NCBI RefSeq assembly: GCF_040954835.1
Contig: NC_090711.1
Coordinates: forward strand, 13,449,001 to 13,513,000
Length of the DNA stretch: 64,000 nt
Source of the DNA: Lepisosteus oculatus
Lineage: Eukaryota > Chordata > Actinopteri > Semionotiformes > Lepisosteidae
Direction: 5' to 3'
Positions 32,830 to 46,085 of the stretch are shown here, one piece after another. The notes under the pieces were generated by a model that was given only the letters and a program-made list of their open reading frames with translations, was not told the origin of the DNA and did not search any database. Both the position numbers and the translations under genes were made by a program. Position 1 is the stretch's first letter. The number at the start of each line of letters is the position of its first letter.

Positions 32830-35800
32830 ATGGACGAAGGTAGCTTGGAGGCGGCCATCGAGACTTACCATGCCCAGCTCCAGCAGGTGGAGACGGCCCT
32901 GGGCGCCGGGCTGGAGCCCTCCCAGCAGTCCGACCTCCTGCAGCTGAAGGAGGACCTGCTCCAGCTGATCGAGCTCACCGAGGCCAGCCTGGTGTCCGTG
33001 AAGAAGAGCCGGCTGCTGGCCAGCCTGGAGGGCTCGTCGGCCTGGCCGGCGGAGCCCCCCGCGGGGCAGCCGCCGGCGGGGGACCCCGGCATGCGGGACG
33101 AGTTCGCTGCGTTTTACGCGGCGGTGAGCGAGCCGTCCTGCGCCGAGCCTTCCACCAGCGAGAGCGCCCCTGCGGCCCAGAGATCTGGAGGAGGATCCGG
33201 CAGCCCCGGATCTCAGCAGGCAGCTGAGGAAGAGGAAGAGGAGGAGGAGGAGGAGGATGTGATGAGTGGCATGAAGGTCTGTGCCCCTTACCGCACCTCC
33301 TGGGGAACGCTGGAGTACCACAACGCCATGGTGGTGGGCACAGAGGACTCGGAAGATGATGACCCGCAGGTCCGGGTTCTGTATGTCCACCCGACCCAGA
33401 AGTCCATGAAGCCCTGCCCCTTCTTCCTGGAGGACAAGTGTCGCTTCATGGACAGCTGCAGGTGAGGAGCTGCAGATTGCCACTGGGAAACTGCATCTGT
33501 TCCCCTCTGGATGGGTTCAGAGGCAGACTCGCACAACCATTGTACCCCTGAAGCTGAAAATATGATGGAATGCATTGCAGTTGTTTTAGCTCTTGCATAC
33601 CTTTCTGTGATTTATTCCAAAGAATTCAAATTAAAAAATACACAGCACCTCCTTCTTTATAACACACTGGATTCTTTATAGCTTCTTGGCTGCTATGTAA
33701 CACAGACAAAAAGAAACATATCCTAAAATAATGAAGCATGTTCACTCGGAGATAAGATCGCTTTATTGGCCATATACAATTTCTTGCACTAGGAATTTGT
33801 CTTTTCACATACCCCAACTTGCTCTCCATGAGACCCACAGACAGGGAGAGAAGCTTGGGGTTAGAGCGCAGGGTCAGCCACTTATACGGCACCCCTGGAG
33901 CCGTTGGGGTTAAGGGCCTTGCTCAGGGGCCCAACGGAATAGGGTTCCTCTGCCGGCCGCGGGATTTGAACCGGCAACCACTGACGTGGATTGAAGTTGG
34001 GGTTAAAGCTGCACGCTGACCCCTGTGATTGCCGTGCCTTTAGACAGAACCGTTGTTTATAAATGGAGCAAAGCCGTTGTGATTCGGCTGCTCTGAGCCG
34101 GCGCTCCGGATCGAATCGGAATTGGAGTGCCCGCGATACCGAGCATTCCCGTCCGTTCCCACACTGTCGTGAATCTCTCCCCGAGTTCGTCCTTTTCGCC
34201 TCCTTCAGGTTCTCCCACGGAGAAGTGGTGTTGGTGTCCGAGCTGCGGCCTTTCCAGGAATCGGACCTCAGCTCACTCCAGGAGGGCTCAGCCTGTTTAG
34301 CCAGGCATGAGGATGGCATCTGGTACCCGGCCAAAATTACAGGTTTGTGGTGATCGCTCATAGGCCCTGAACGCACGTGAGGTACTCATGAAGTCGTCCG
34401 CACAGTGGACTGGCCAGCTTGCACTCATCATTGTTTGTCCAGCCATTCTGAAACATACATTCAGGTAACAATTTCAAAAAATGAGACAACACAGCAATAT
34501 TGAGCAGTGTTGGCATCTAACAGCAGCATGCAACGGCCTAATCTCACCAAAGCCTTCTTTGAAGGGCTCTCAGGGTTTGGTGGATTGTCCACAAATCTAA
34601 GTCTTTTCCCCGTGTGGCCCGTGTGGAGAGCCTGTGCACATTGCGGTACTTTGTGTGACCTTTTTGTGTCCTGCCGTTGCCCTTAGATGTTGACAGCGGC
34701 TACTACACAGTGAAATTCGACTCCCTGCTCCTGAGGTCCGCCGTGGTGGAGGCTGATGGCATCATCCCGCCCCTGAGGAAAGACGACCCCCCCTCGTCCG
34801 AGTCCGAGGACGAGGACATGGTGGAGGATTCAGCCTACGCCCGAGGTGACCCGGGACACGCCCTCGCTGTCGTGGCCCAGCTCGTTAGCGTGCTTATTCC
34901 ATCACGAACCTCCGGCTGTGCTTCTGGCCGGCACCAGCAGGAAGCATCGGAGAAGATGGGGTGGTTTAGACGGAGTAATCAGACTGTGGTTTCTGTGCTC
35001 GCAGTTTTTGAAATAACGTTGTTAATAATCCCTTGCATTTCTGTCACACCTTTCATTCCCAAATAATTCCAAAGTGATTTATCCAGTGGAGGGGATCCAC
35101 TTCATCCATCTCAAAAGCAGCAGCTGCCTGGGTAACTCACAGCTGTCATTAGGACCTGGGGGAGGAAAGTGGCACCGTGGTTAACACCCCTAACCTTACG
35201 AACTGTGCCATAGATCTTTAATGGCCAAAGCAGGCAGGACCTCAGTTTATTGTCTCATTCAAGTGTGGTCCATCCTACGGCACGGGATTCCCAGTCACCA
35301 TCCCCAGGGATTTGGTTTTGAATATTTTGGTCCAGAAGGAAGAGCACCACCTGGTCTGTTTACAGCAACCTCCTGGTTTTGCAAACCCCAGCCCAAGCAG
35401 GCCCAGATCTTCTGAGATCTGAGGGCCGCGAGCTGGGCGATGGTGACGGTGCTGACAGGGGTTGTAAGATGTGGGATTTCTGCTTCCGGATGAGCGGTCT
35501 GACATATCTATCTCTGTTCTGCAGTTGTGGATCTGGCCTCTGAGGCGAATGGGGACTGGGCTCCTTCCTCTTGCTCCGAGTTTGGGGGCTGGGAGGCACA
35601 TACCCGAGGCATCGGCTCCAAACTGATGGCCAAGATGGGCTACGAATTCGGGAAAGGTAAGAACTGTGGGTGGAACCGGGGTCCCAGGACACTTTGACCT
35701 CCCATGCGAAGACCATAAAATTGCATGGAATTGCAAAGCAGCTGCCGGAGGCTTTGCTTGTGCAAGCAGAGGTTTTGCTCCTCGAGTCGGCAAGGGGATG

Positions 35801-38072
35801 CCATGCCGCAGAGTCACACGGAGTTACGGGACAGGGTTCCCCCTTCTTGTCCTCCGCCAGGCTTGGGAAGAAACGCCGAGGGCCGGGTGGAGCCGGTGCT
35901 GGCTGTGGTTTTGCCCAAAGGGAAGTCCCTGGACCAGTGCGCCGCGATTCTCCAGAAGAGAGCGCCGGGGAATCCGGGGGGCAAGCTGGCGAAGCCCCGG
36001 AAAAAAGGCAAAACCAGGACGGGCTCTTCCCAGCCCCGCACGGACGTGTTTGACTTTTTAAACAGCCAACTGGGAGACCGGAATCGGCCCGGCGCGGCTG
36101 AGGCAGGAGTCCCGCTGGCTGAGAGGAACAGCAAAGAGACCTACAGGGGAGGGGAAACCACCAAGAGGTCCCTCAATGTCAGGCTCTACCAGGCGGCAGA
36201 GAAGGTCGCCCAGACCGAGAGAGAGATCGGCAGGATCACAGAGTCCCTGAGCAGAAACCTGGGAAGGTAAGGTCTGCAGAACCGATCGGCGTAGTGCCTC
36301 CCTTTCCGCTGCACTGCGGGCACCCATCCTGCCTCATTCTGTAAGCATTTCCTTCATCGTGAGCTGAAGAGGCATTTAGTGATGGTAAGTATCACTTAGG
36401 TCAAAGTAGTTCTCTCACGCGTAGTGTAACTGCCACGAGCTTGTTGATGTCACAGGCCTTTTTCTGATGCATCAGTTTTCACAGGACTCCTATAAAACCT
36501 AGATCTTAATTTGAAAGTGGACTGCAGTGAAGATTTCACCACACAGGCTCAAGTAGGTTTGCATTCTCCTATACCTTGTAACACCGGGGATAGAGCTTTA
36601 ATGAAGACGGGTTGGCTTTTTTATTCTGAAGACAGGGATTAGGTCGAACAAATGCAGGGTTTTTGCAATCACAGTCACCGCCGAGCAGAAAACCCAGGCA
36701 ATTTAACGTGAGCGGACGATGGTTTAGAACCTGATAGATTCCCATTCAGGTTATGTTAATCTGTCCGAATCCATGCATTTTTAAACAGCGTGATTTACAT
36801 AAAATGGACAGTTTCTGCTGTTTGTCGTTCCCCATGAAATTGAAAGGACGTGCCTTTGTGACCGCGCACTACGTAGAGACTCCAGCTGGTATGGGAGCTC
36901 AGTGTGAACACCGCATTCTCCATTCATATCACACAATTTCAGTTTAGTGTTCTGCTGTATTTTTCCTGTGCTATTTTGAGAGTATTGCTTCCCATTCTTG
37001 AGCTGCACATCTCTCTTCGCCAGCTGTGTAATTACGGGCCTTACTGCAAGCATTATATCATTATGTGATACCTGCAATTTGTCTTTTCCCCACATGGAGC
37101 CAGTATAGAGCTGAATCACCTTTGGAACGCAACTGAGCCTTGGAGCTCTGGATGATTGAATGTGGCCTCAGACAAAGTGAATCTGAATGAATGTTCTCAT
37201 TATTTGTAATTAATTGATGGTGACATGAAATCCTCATGTCGATACACAGCTAGGGAATAAACCGGCAAGACTGATGAGCTGAACAGCTATCCCCTGTTTT
37301 AAACTTTCCTAGTGATGTTGAAACTGCTGTTTGGCTCCAGCATAATGATTGATACAAAATACTATGATGTTACCAAATTATTATTATTATTCAAGGGAAT
37401 GAGGATATTATGTTCAATGCAGTCAAAAGTGTGTAAAGTTTCACAAATTGTTTTACAGTAATTGGAACATCTCTTCTTATTGCATTGTTAAAATGATTTG
37501 CATTAAATTCGTAGTAGCACTCTTGATGTGAAGCTGTGTGCTTCGCGATGGGTTTTGTTGTAGAAAGCCAGTGTAGCAGACGGCAGGTTATAACACCCAC
37601 AAAGCAAACTGTGCAGATGTGTAGCGTGGCTTCCTGAAAACGCTGTTCCTTTTGAAGGGATCTTGGGGTCGGATTTAGCTCTCTGCGGCCCGTGGCCATG
37701 GAGATACTGCCTTAGACCGTGTGTGGCTCCTCCGAGTATAATCTGTAGATGCACCGCCTTCAGCAGACAGACATGATGTTGATGTTCGCCTGTTCAGCCT
37801 TTTCTGGTTTAATTTAGCCCTGTAGCACAGTCAGAGGCATGTTCCAATAACCTAAAGTTACAGTACATAGCTCGTGTATCACCGGTGGCATTCTTTCCTG
37901 GCTCTTGACCTGCCCTTCCTGGGGTTTTTGCAGGGATAAAGCCATGACCAGTCACCTGGAAGAGAGGCTGTCAGCTGCCAGGAAACAGCTGGTCCAGCTG
38001 AAGGCCCAGGAGGTCCACATCCAGAAGGAGCGCAAGAAAGCCGACACGCACAAGAAGATGACAGAGTTTTGA
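32830..38072 (+). CDS. ZGPAT: Zinc finger CCCH-type with G-patch domain protein, complete (6 coding exons)
   Basis: Nuclear protein. In mammals it is a transcriptional repressor acting through the NuRD complex, and one isoform takes part in splicing. Exons: 32830-33461, 34209-34342, 34687-34845, 35525-35656, 35861-36266, 37934-38072. All are GT-AG and in phase, giving 1602 bases and 533 aa (human 531). The start ATG has G at -3 and +4; the in-frame GTG before it is not used. Order: N-terminal helical region (1-65), acidic run of ten Glu (133-142), CCCH finger C196-C204-C210-H214 (spacing 7-5-3, split by the first intron), a Tudor-like segment (DVDSGYYTVKFDSLLL, from about 256), G-patch RGIGSKLMAKMGYEFGKGLG (from 336), basic linker, and C-terminal coiled coil ending KADTHKKMTEF. 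Intron 1 holds an antisense SINE. The promoter faces that of ARFRP1. Confidence 0.97.
33742..34000 (-). repeat. tRNA-headed SINE, family A (copy 2), in ZGPAT intron 1
   Basis: Reverse orientation. It begins with the tail complement (GATAAGATCGCTTTATTGGC), followed by CTCTCCATGAGACCCACAGA and GGCCTTGCTCAGGGGCCC. The B-box complement GGATTTGAACCGGC is at 33961-33974. It ends about 210 bases before the exon 2 acceptor and takes up a third of the intron. Confidence 0.85.
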
Positions 38073-38279
38073 CTCGTTGCCTCATTTTACTGTAACGGCG
38101 CCCGAGCAGTACTTATTTTATTACTTATTTCTGGGGATTTTTTATTTTCATCACTTAACTGTGGATATGATTTCAATCTAAGTTGCTAATGTAAACCCAA
38201 ACCTCCTGACTTCATTTCTTACATTAACTGGTTCAGAAAATTCTGGGCAATTGTTCAAGGATTTTGTTTTTAAGAGAAA

Positions 38280-38285
38280 ATTAAA
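38280..38285 (+). terminator. Candidate polyadenylation signal of ZGPAT
   Basis: ATTAAA, about 208 bases after the stop codon, is the first signal-like hexamer. A longer 3' UTR remains possible. Confidence 0.4.
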
Positions 38286-38299
38286 CCAAAACATCCAGT

Positions 38300-40860
38300 T
38301 ATTTTGTAGCGTTTTGTTTAATGTCAAGACCCGGACATTAATGGCCATGATGTTTTCCTCTTTGCATCCAGGGCTTTCCTTGTTGTGTTAAGTTTTGAAG
38401 CCCTGATTCTAAGGCAGGTGCTTATGTGGTTCTGGTTCTTATGGGGTCACCTGGGCTGAGAGCTGGGAATTCTGAATTGGACATTGTCTATAGAAGATTA
38501 TCTAAAAGAGCTGTTTCTGTGGTGATAAGAGAGACTTAGATCCAGGTGCACCTCACAAACTGGGGGCATTCGGCTACCATTTTTTCTCATCAGTGCGAAA
38601 AAGAAAATGAGCAAACCTTTGTTAATATTTTTGGGGATTTAATCTTGAGGGCAGTCCTGTGTTCTTTTCCCTTTAAATATGAAATGTTTTTTGTCTTGTG
38701 CTCTTTGTCCCTGCTATCTTTAAGTAAAGGAATGGAAGTTGTACATCTTTTTCCTTATAACCCTGAATTCCAGAGAGAGGCCTTTGAGTCGATTGTCACT
38801 GAAGGCAGTCGAAGGACAGATTCTGAAATGTCGCCTGGTCTGAGACAGTCACTGTGGCTGCACAAAAGAGTTCTCTTTAGAAACGGGGGAATGTATTGAG
38901 TAGTTCAGGTTATTGGAGACCTGCAGACAAAGCAAATTGTGTTGTGCAAGAGACTCTCTTTTATAGATAGAACACAGTCTTGGCTCCTGACACAACTTCC
39001 TTTGCAAATGAATGTGATCTGTATAGAGTAGGTTTTTAAAAGTCTGATTTGTTGGTACATATCAGGTATTGTTTAATGATGCCTGTGCTGTTATTAAACG
39101 AGAAAAAAATGTTGTTCATTTTATTTTATAACATTGGACATTCTACCTGGTGGAGTCTTTGTGTCCTGAAAAGATTACATAATTAATGACATCATAACTT
39201 ATCACTTATCTCATCTCTCTTTCGAGTCCCCTGTGTACCAGAAGGATATGTGAGTCGGCTTTACTTTGGAAAGCGTTAAGAAAAAGAGTTAAGAAAAAGT
39301 GCTTAATTCTTTATTTTGTATTATTGTTTTTAAATGAGGGATATTTAGTCTTAAATCTTTAATTCCTGCAACAATTAAAGTTCTGCTTTAATGAGGAAAG
39401 ACGTAATTCCTAATTAAAACGGACTTGGGAGTTCACAGCGAGAGCAGATAAATTATTCTCAGTGGGTTGATTTCCACTGTAATTTTCATTTATGCAAGTC
39501 CAGTAAGCTTGCTGCACTCTTCATTAGAAATGACCTTCCATCCCCAAAAAAAGTTTTAAGGGTCAGTAATTGAGCAATCAAATTGGAAACAATAGGAAAT
39601 CAGAATGCAAATATGTCATCTAATTATGCCATCAGCTTTTGGGAAGGGAGTTACACATCCTGTTCTGGGCAGAATAAAATATTAGGTGGAAATAAAATGA
39701 ATCTGAGGTATCAGCGATGGCATTGTTGATTATGGTAATGTCGGGTTGACTGATTTCAAGGTTGGAATGCTGTGAATTGTGAAAGAGCTGACCTTGTGTG
39801 GGTAAAAAGGTACAGTACTTGAGGCTCATGGTTATTTCAAGATGCGTTAATTGTGTTTACAGGCAAAATAAAAATCCTGGCTATATAATAGTGTGAGCAT
39901 TTAAATCACACAATGCCAAATGAATTATCCTGTTAATTGTAGTGTAGAGGTTTAATATGCCATATGTCAGACCAGCACATATTACTTACAATCTTGTAGA
40001 CTGGATGCTGTCTATGCCTTTGTATGCCTGCCCATTTTTCATAAATATTTGATTTTTCATAACTTGCCAACTTTTAAAAATATAATCTTAGTAGTTATTT
40101 GATTCGGAAAGTATAAAATTAGTATCAAAGTATCATCTCCTTGAAGACAGATCCTTTTATCTTTAAACATTGTTATCTTTGACAGCAGTGCAGGATTCCC
40201 CTGCACTTTGAGAGATGGGAAAAGGGGTTAAACTGCTCCAATTAACCTAATAATAAATGTAGCAATAATTCAATAGATCAACTGGTTTGTTAAGAGAGAT
40301 GAGCTAAAACTAAAAAATGCAGCTACTGTATAGCAGCACTTCGGGAATGAAGTTGGTCACCGCTGTCTTACCCTATACAGAAGGTAGCATTTAGGAAGGT
40401 TATTTAAGTCACCAGCTGGCAGTCTGTGCTCTACATAGCTCCGTGTGTGACTGATCTAGGGTTTGTGTGCATTGTCCTTTCTGGTGTCTGTCTGTCTGCT
40501 CCCTGTCCATCTGTTTTAATGTCTTCCTCCTTATCAACCCAATGGCATGATAGAGGCTGTATGAAGAAATTCTCTGACCTCTCTGTTACCTTGTTGGTTG
40601 AAAAACAGCTGACATGGGCCCGTGTTTACTGTATATAAAGAGGAGCAATGCATTTGGATTTGTGCACATGCAGTATATATGGTGCAGGCGGGAATTTTAC
40701 TGAAGCTATCTGAGTGCCTTAACTCAGGGGTACAACAGCAGTGCACCAAGTGCAATCAGAACCCACAAACTCAGTTCTGAGCCCAGCAACCTCTCCCCTT
40801 CCACATCTCACAGTTTATTAAACATGAGGTGTGTTTGCTAGTGTGATACTGTGTGCTGCC
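38300..40860. other. Intergenic downstream of ZGPAT
   Basis: No gene or repeat recognised. Part of it (39420-39640) is rich in homeodomain-type TAATTA and contains an octamer ATGCAAAT (39605-39612), a composition often seen in conserved vertebrate enhancers. That is only a suggestion. Confidence 0.4.
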
Positions 40861-40865
40861 TGTTC

Positions 40866-41160
40866 CTTCCATTCATCTATTTTCTAACTGCTTCTTCCAA
40901 TTCAGAGTCACAGAGGAGCCAAAGATCCATCCCTGGACTGGACTCCAGTCTATCTTAGGGCACACACGAACACAAACACCTGTGGCCAATTTTCCAAGAA
41001 ACCTATTAACCTACCAGTACAGTATGTTTGGATGGAGGGAGGAAACCCACTTAAACACAGGGAGAACATACAAACATAGAAACTCCACACATATAGCACT
41101 CCAGGAACTGAACTCGGGGCCCCAGTGCTATGAGGCAGTAATGCTAACCTCTGGGACGTG
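40866..41160 (-). repeat. tRNA-headed SINE, family B (copy 8)
   Basis: Reverse copy: CCATTCATCTATTTTCTAAC, CTGGACTGGACTCCAGTC, ACCTATTAACCTACCAGTA, GGGAGAACATACAAACATAG. The B-box complement GAACTCGGGGCCCC is near 41111. Confidence 0.8.
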
Positions 41161-41179
41161 CATTCTGCCTGTTTTGAAA

Positions 41180-42255
41180 GGTCAACTAATAGTTTCTGGG
41201 ACTTGAATCCAGGATGTTCCAATTTAAATTGTTTTAAAATTGGGTTTTAAATTGGGAAATGAATTTCCCATGTTTTGAGGATGATAAGGGTCTTCTAATC
41301 TTTTACTCAAAAGAACAGGCAGAAAAGTGGTTGGAGAGCTTAATTCAAAGCAATGGGCTCTAATTGGAAGTTTTCAAAAAAGCTGGGTCATTGCCAGAAT
41401 GCAGCGTTTCCAAGACTACCATTCAAGATTTTGTCCTCATGAGTTCCACAGCAACATAAAAAGAAAAGACATGAATATGGAGAAAAAACTAATGTGCTCC
41501 TAAGTCAAAGGGGACCAAATGATGTAGCTGGGTGATGGCGATTTGCAGAGAAAGGTAAAGTTCATGTGGAAGGAGACCTCCTGTTTTCTGTAAATGGCAG
41601 TGAGTGCTTTGGAGCTATTGTGCAGCTTCTCTTCCTGGTGCCTTTTTCAGAATCGAAGAACAGATGGATTCATCATGATATCAGAATCCTTTGAACTGTT
41701 GTGTACAGATGCGTGCTCTGGTTGCCTTCCATATTTCAAAGGCAGGCCGGCTCATTTCATTGGTGTCAGCTGATGTCTGGTCTGCAGTGCTGGTTTAGGC
41801 TCTGGCTCAATGTTACCCTCTGCTGTAATAAGCGAACAAGTAAAATTTGCCTGAAATTCAAAAAGACCTTTTTACTTGTGAGCCATATCAGAATATCTTT
41901 ACGAGAATCTCCTATACAGCACGTTATCCCTATGACCTCATTCTTACCTCATTAGCTCCTGGTAAATATGCAATGTTACTGTAGTAGAATTTTTTAAGCA
42001 ATGCCAAATTCTGTTTCTCAAGTCTCAGCAAATAATATATTTAAACAATATCCCAATTTGCGCTAACTTTAACATAGGCTTGCAGATTTTTTCCAACCTG
42101 GTGAAATGTATGCCAATGCAAATCGTTCACATCATCCAGCCCCTGGTAATTTTCTCAGAGATCCTCTGCTTTACTGAAAGGGAATGATCTTATTTTTGGG
42201 GCAGGACAAGAGGAAGCAACGTAATAAGTCGTATACAGTGCAGCTTTTTTTAAAA
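41180..42255. other. Intergenic, nothing recognised
   Basis: No splice-paired exon and no named repeat. The 84-codon open frame at 41701-41955 has no supporting features. Confidence 0.45.
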
Positions 42256-42261
42256 CCATTA

Positions 42262-42605
42262 TTATCCATCTATTCATTTCCAAACTGTTTCTTCTAATTC
42301 AGGTCATGGGGAGCTGGAGCCTATCCCAGCAAGCAATGGGTGCATTTCAGGGTCAGGACGCCAGTCCATCGCAGGGCAGACACACAGACACAAACACTTG
42401 CATTCAATGCTCACACCAGGGCCATGTTTTCCCAGAAGCCATTTACCCTACCAGTATGTCTTTGGACTGTAGGTGGTAGTCAGAGCACCTGCAGGAGACC
42501 CACCCAAACATGAGGAAAACATACAAATTCCATGATTGAACCCAGAGGTTTGCATTACTACGCTGCTCTGCAAGGCAGTAACGCTAACCACTGTGCCACC
42601 CAGCG
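42262..42605 (-). repeat. tRNA-headed SINE, family B (copy 9)
   Basis: A well-preserved reverse copy. It has GGAGCTGGAGCCTATCCCAG, GACGCCAGTCCATCGCAGGG, TACCAGTATGTCTTTGGACT and TTGAACCCAGAGG, and ends AACCACTGTGCCACCCAG. Confidence 0.85.
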
Positions 42606-42619
42606 GGAAATTTGCAAAT

Positions 42620-45600
42620 ATGCAATTTCTTTTTTTGAAGAAAATTAATGCATAACACTTTTTCCCCCATCCTAATTCTGTATGTTGGCTATGGCAGGCC
42701 AGCGACTTCTAATGTCTTTTGGTGCATGATTTAAGAAAACCTTCTAGTGTGACCAGGAGGGGTACTGAACCTCAAAAAGAAAATTATAACTGCAAACAAA
42801 TTCACAAGTTCTTAGAAATTGTCTTTTTTTATGAAGTTGTAACAGGTGCGCTAACATTGTATTGGACACACATGACACAGGTAAATGTTTTATAATCATA
42901 ATCATCATCATCATCATTAACAAGGCTGATCAGATGTTAGGGCATACAGTACATTCCATGGCATTCTTACCTTGAAGAAAGCTGCTGTTGCTCAAGTCCC
43001 TGCTGGGGTGGTGTCCCATCATGATTGCAGCCATGATGTCATTCTTTCATGTGGAGTCCTTTAGCGACTAGATGTTAACCATCACATCTGGGCGTACCCA
43101 TTGACTGATCTGCTGTAGACACTAACAGTTACATCATTGACTTAATGACAGGATACATTGGAATTGTTTGACTGTTAAGACAGATCTTAAACATGTTGTT
43201 GGTTGACTTCTGACTATTGCTTTTCCTAAAATAAAATCTCAAACTTCTAAGTGCCAAACAGACTTGCAAACATTCCAATCAAGCATCCTGTGACTTCGGT
43301 TAGGTAACTAAGCTCTGCTATAATAAAACCCAAGCTTCTGGAAATGGATTTGGAAACCCCTTTGTCTACAAAAAAAACCTTGATTAGTCTCTGAGGAGGA
43401 CTTGGCTTCACTGCTTTCAAATCTATCTGACGCATCTCAGTTCCAGTTTTCAGCACGGAGATGGCACTGCTCTCTTGATAAATAGGATTAGCTTGATAAA
43501 AGGGTAATTCACCTCATTACCTGTGTATAATCAACTAATGAGGTGATTTTGTGTTTATGCACCAGTCAGGTTTGCTCAGGTGAATCACAGCCAGTCCTGT
43601 ATAGCCAAAGTGATGATTTAAAGAATAAACAAAATTTGTATACTATGTTTTTCTAAGAAAAAATCAGAAATGTATTGTGATGTATTTGCTTTCATGCACA
43701 TTATAGTGTCACTTAAAAACTTCTGCTGTTGCCTTCACATTCCATGTTATTGGGCCCTTTTATGAAACTTGGTTTATCATTATTTTGTGCTTCCATCATT
43801 GTTCAGCTGCAGCTACTGAAGTTCACAAAGCAAGTACTGCTGCAGTGGGTCTCTCAGAGACACATTCTTTTGAGAGTTTACAATTGTTCTGAGAGTGAGT
43901 TTTAGAATGCAAGTGATCACCTATAATTGTGTGTGATGCGTTAGTAATATTGTTTAAAATTCCGACTTTTTCAAAGGTTCTCTTAAATGCGTCATCATAT
44001 GTTCTTGATTCCTGCTGCTGGTAAGGTTATTTTACCTCTGACAGCTTTTGACTAAGTCTGAAAGCAGTGGTTCAAGGGATTCCTATCAATCATCACTCCT
44101 GAGAACTGTTCACATTCCTCTTTCCTGCTGCAAATTTGATTTCTTCAGCTTCTGGGATTGGGAATTAATGAAGTCAGCCTTTGAAGAATTTAAACTGCAG
44201 ACCCGACCTTCACCTCTTATCCTGTGTAGCAGGATGTTTTAAAGGTATTTCAGAAACTAATGAAATCTACTGGAGAGAAAAAACTTTCACTGAGTACAAA
44301 ATAATTGCCTTGTACATCTGTGAGTGTGCTGATTAGTTTTGTAAGGAACTGAAAAGAGAGAGAGTATTTCTCCTGCTCACATGGGAAGTACTGTAAAGTC
44401 CTGAGAAATGGAAGAGATGGTACCTCAAAGCTGCACAATTTCACCTCATCTGCATTTTTGTTGTGACAGGCGAGAGTGTTTGAGCTGAATTTTTTTTTTA
44501 AGATTTACAATCGTGTATGTCCCTTCATTTCTGAATAACGGAAGTGGAGTTATTAAGTAGTTTGTGAAGAAGTCACTTCTGCTCTCTTAATCAAATATAT
44601 TCGCCTACTGTGCGTCACTTTGCATGCTTCATTCCCAGTACCTCTCCCTTCAGCACATCTTCACCCTTGCAGCAGCCTCCCTGTTTTATTCCTTGCAAGT
44701 GAGGGGGGCAGCCTTAACGTTTTAGCTTGGGCTGTCTTTTTCAGGAGCCAGCCAGGAGAGTTTATTTTCTCGTTGAGTTAATTAGAATTTGACCAAACTT
44801 CTGAAATGACAGGCTAAGATATCTGGAAGACGAAGTTATGTTGTCTCTATAACTTTCTTATACTGTGTAATTCAAATCTCTTAAATAGTAGCAGCTATTC
44901 CAGATTTGAATGAAAACTGAAAGAGAGACATGAAAAGCAGGTGCTGATCCAACCACGGACACATCTGTAACACAACAGATCGCCTTGACCAATTTATGTC
45001 CAAACAACATGGGACATCCTTAATGTTGCTATTTGGTTATTTAAAATTTGCCATTTTCCATCACAATCAAAAATGTTATAACAGTGTGGATTAAGACTCT
45101 TGGTGAAAATCATAACCGCAGTACACATTCAGTAGGCCTGACAGCACTCTAATTTTCCTTTTCTGTGTTTCTGCATTTTTTCTGTAATAATGGAAACCTT
45201 CTGGTCACTTTTGAATTCTATACACCTCTGGGGCCCCTGTCTGGTTTTTGACATTTTAGAGAATAATCTGTTTGTGCTTTGCATTGATGTCTTCATAACA
45301 ATGTCAGCTTGTTTTTTTTATTTATTCAATTCTTGAGGCAACGTTTCTCAGCACTGTGAAGGGGAAGCATCTACACACCTTTGGCTCCATTTACTACACA
45401 CCTTGATATAATCCTTTAATATATAACATCAGACTTACATTTACTGTGCAGCTATGGGCGTTTTGCATTTAGGAAATGTGTCCAGCTGAGAAGCATCAGA
45501 AAGATGCAACATGAGCATTAGAACTGGAAAAAATTGAATACAGATCTTACTTATTCAGCATTCTAAGAAGGTATTATAGTCCAAAGTATAACTAATGAAA

Positions 45601-46080
45601 TCCTCGCTGTGAAATAAAGAGCTTTGGAAACATTGAGTGCAATCCTTTTTAACCCCCAGTCTTTGCTCTAGCTGAAAATTGAACTTGCTTATGGATTTTA
45701 GAAAATATATTTTTTTCTGTTTTACCCCAAATGACAAAAAGTCCTCCAGCTTAGTGGTGCTCAAATTCCCTGGTGACCAGAAACACCTGTCGTGAAATAA
45801 GAGGCAATTTATTTTACACGAGCTTCCAGTTCTGCGTCAGCTAGCAAAGGTTAGAAATGTTTGGTTTGGGCTGCTTGACAGCTGACCTTTTCCCTCCACT
45901 GCGTTGGTTGTAATTCGGTGCTAGGAAAATGCTTGAACAAGCAGTTGGAACTCATTATTTTGAGTAAACTTTAAACTAAAAATAATGACATACAAATGTA
46001 TAAATGCAAAATTAAAAGAAAGCCATCGAAAACAAGCAAGTGTTGAGGTGGTATTTAGGAACATTAGCGGAGGGGGTGTT
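42620..46080. other. Intergenic, nothing recognised
   Basis: AT-rich unique-looking DNA. I see no exon structure and no repeat family on either strand, apart from a short (CAT)n near 42900. Confidence 0.45.
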
Positions 46081-46085
46081 TTTAA

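Noticed and set aside
32698-33483. 261-codon minus-strand frame opposite ZGPAT exon 1
   Set aside because: Shadow of the GC-rich ZGPAT exon; poly-Leu comes from the complement of the Glu run.
42896-42920. CRISPR-like or other regular array at short CAT repeats
   Set aside because: A simple trinucleotide repeat in a vertebrate genome; no spacers.
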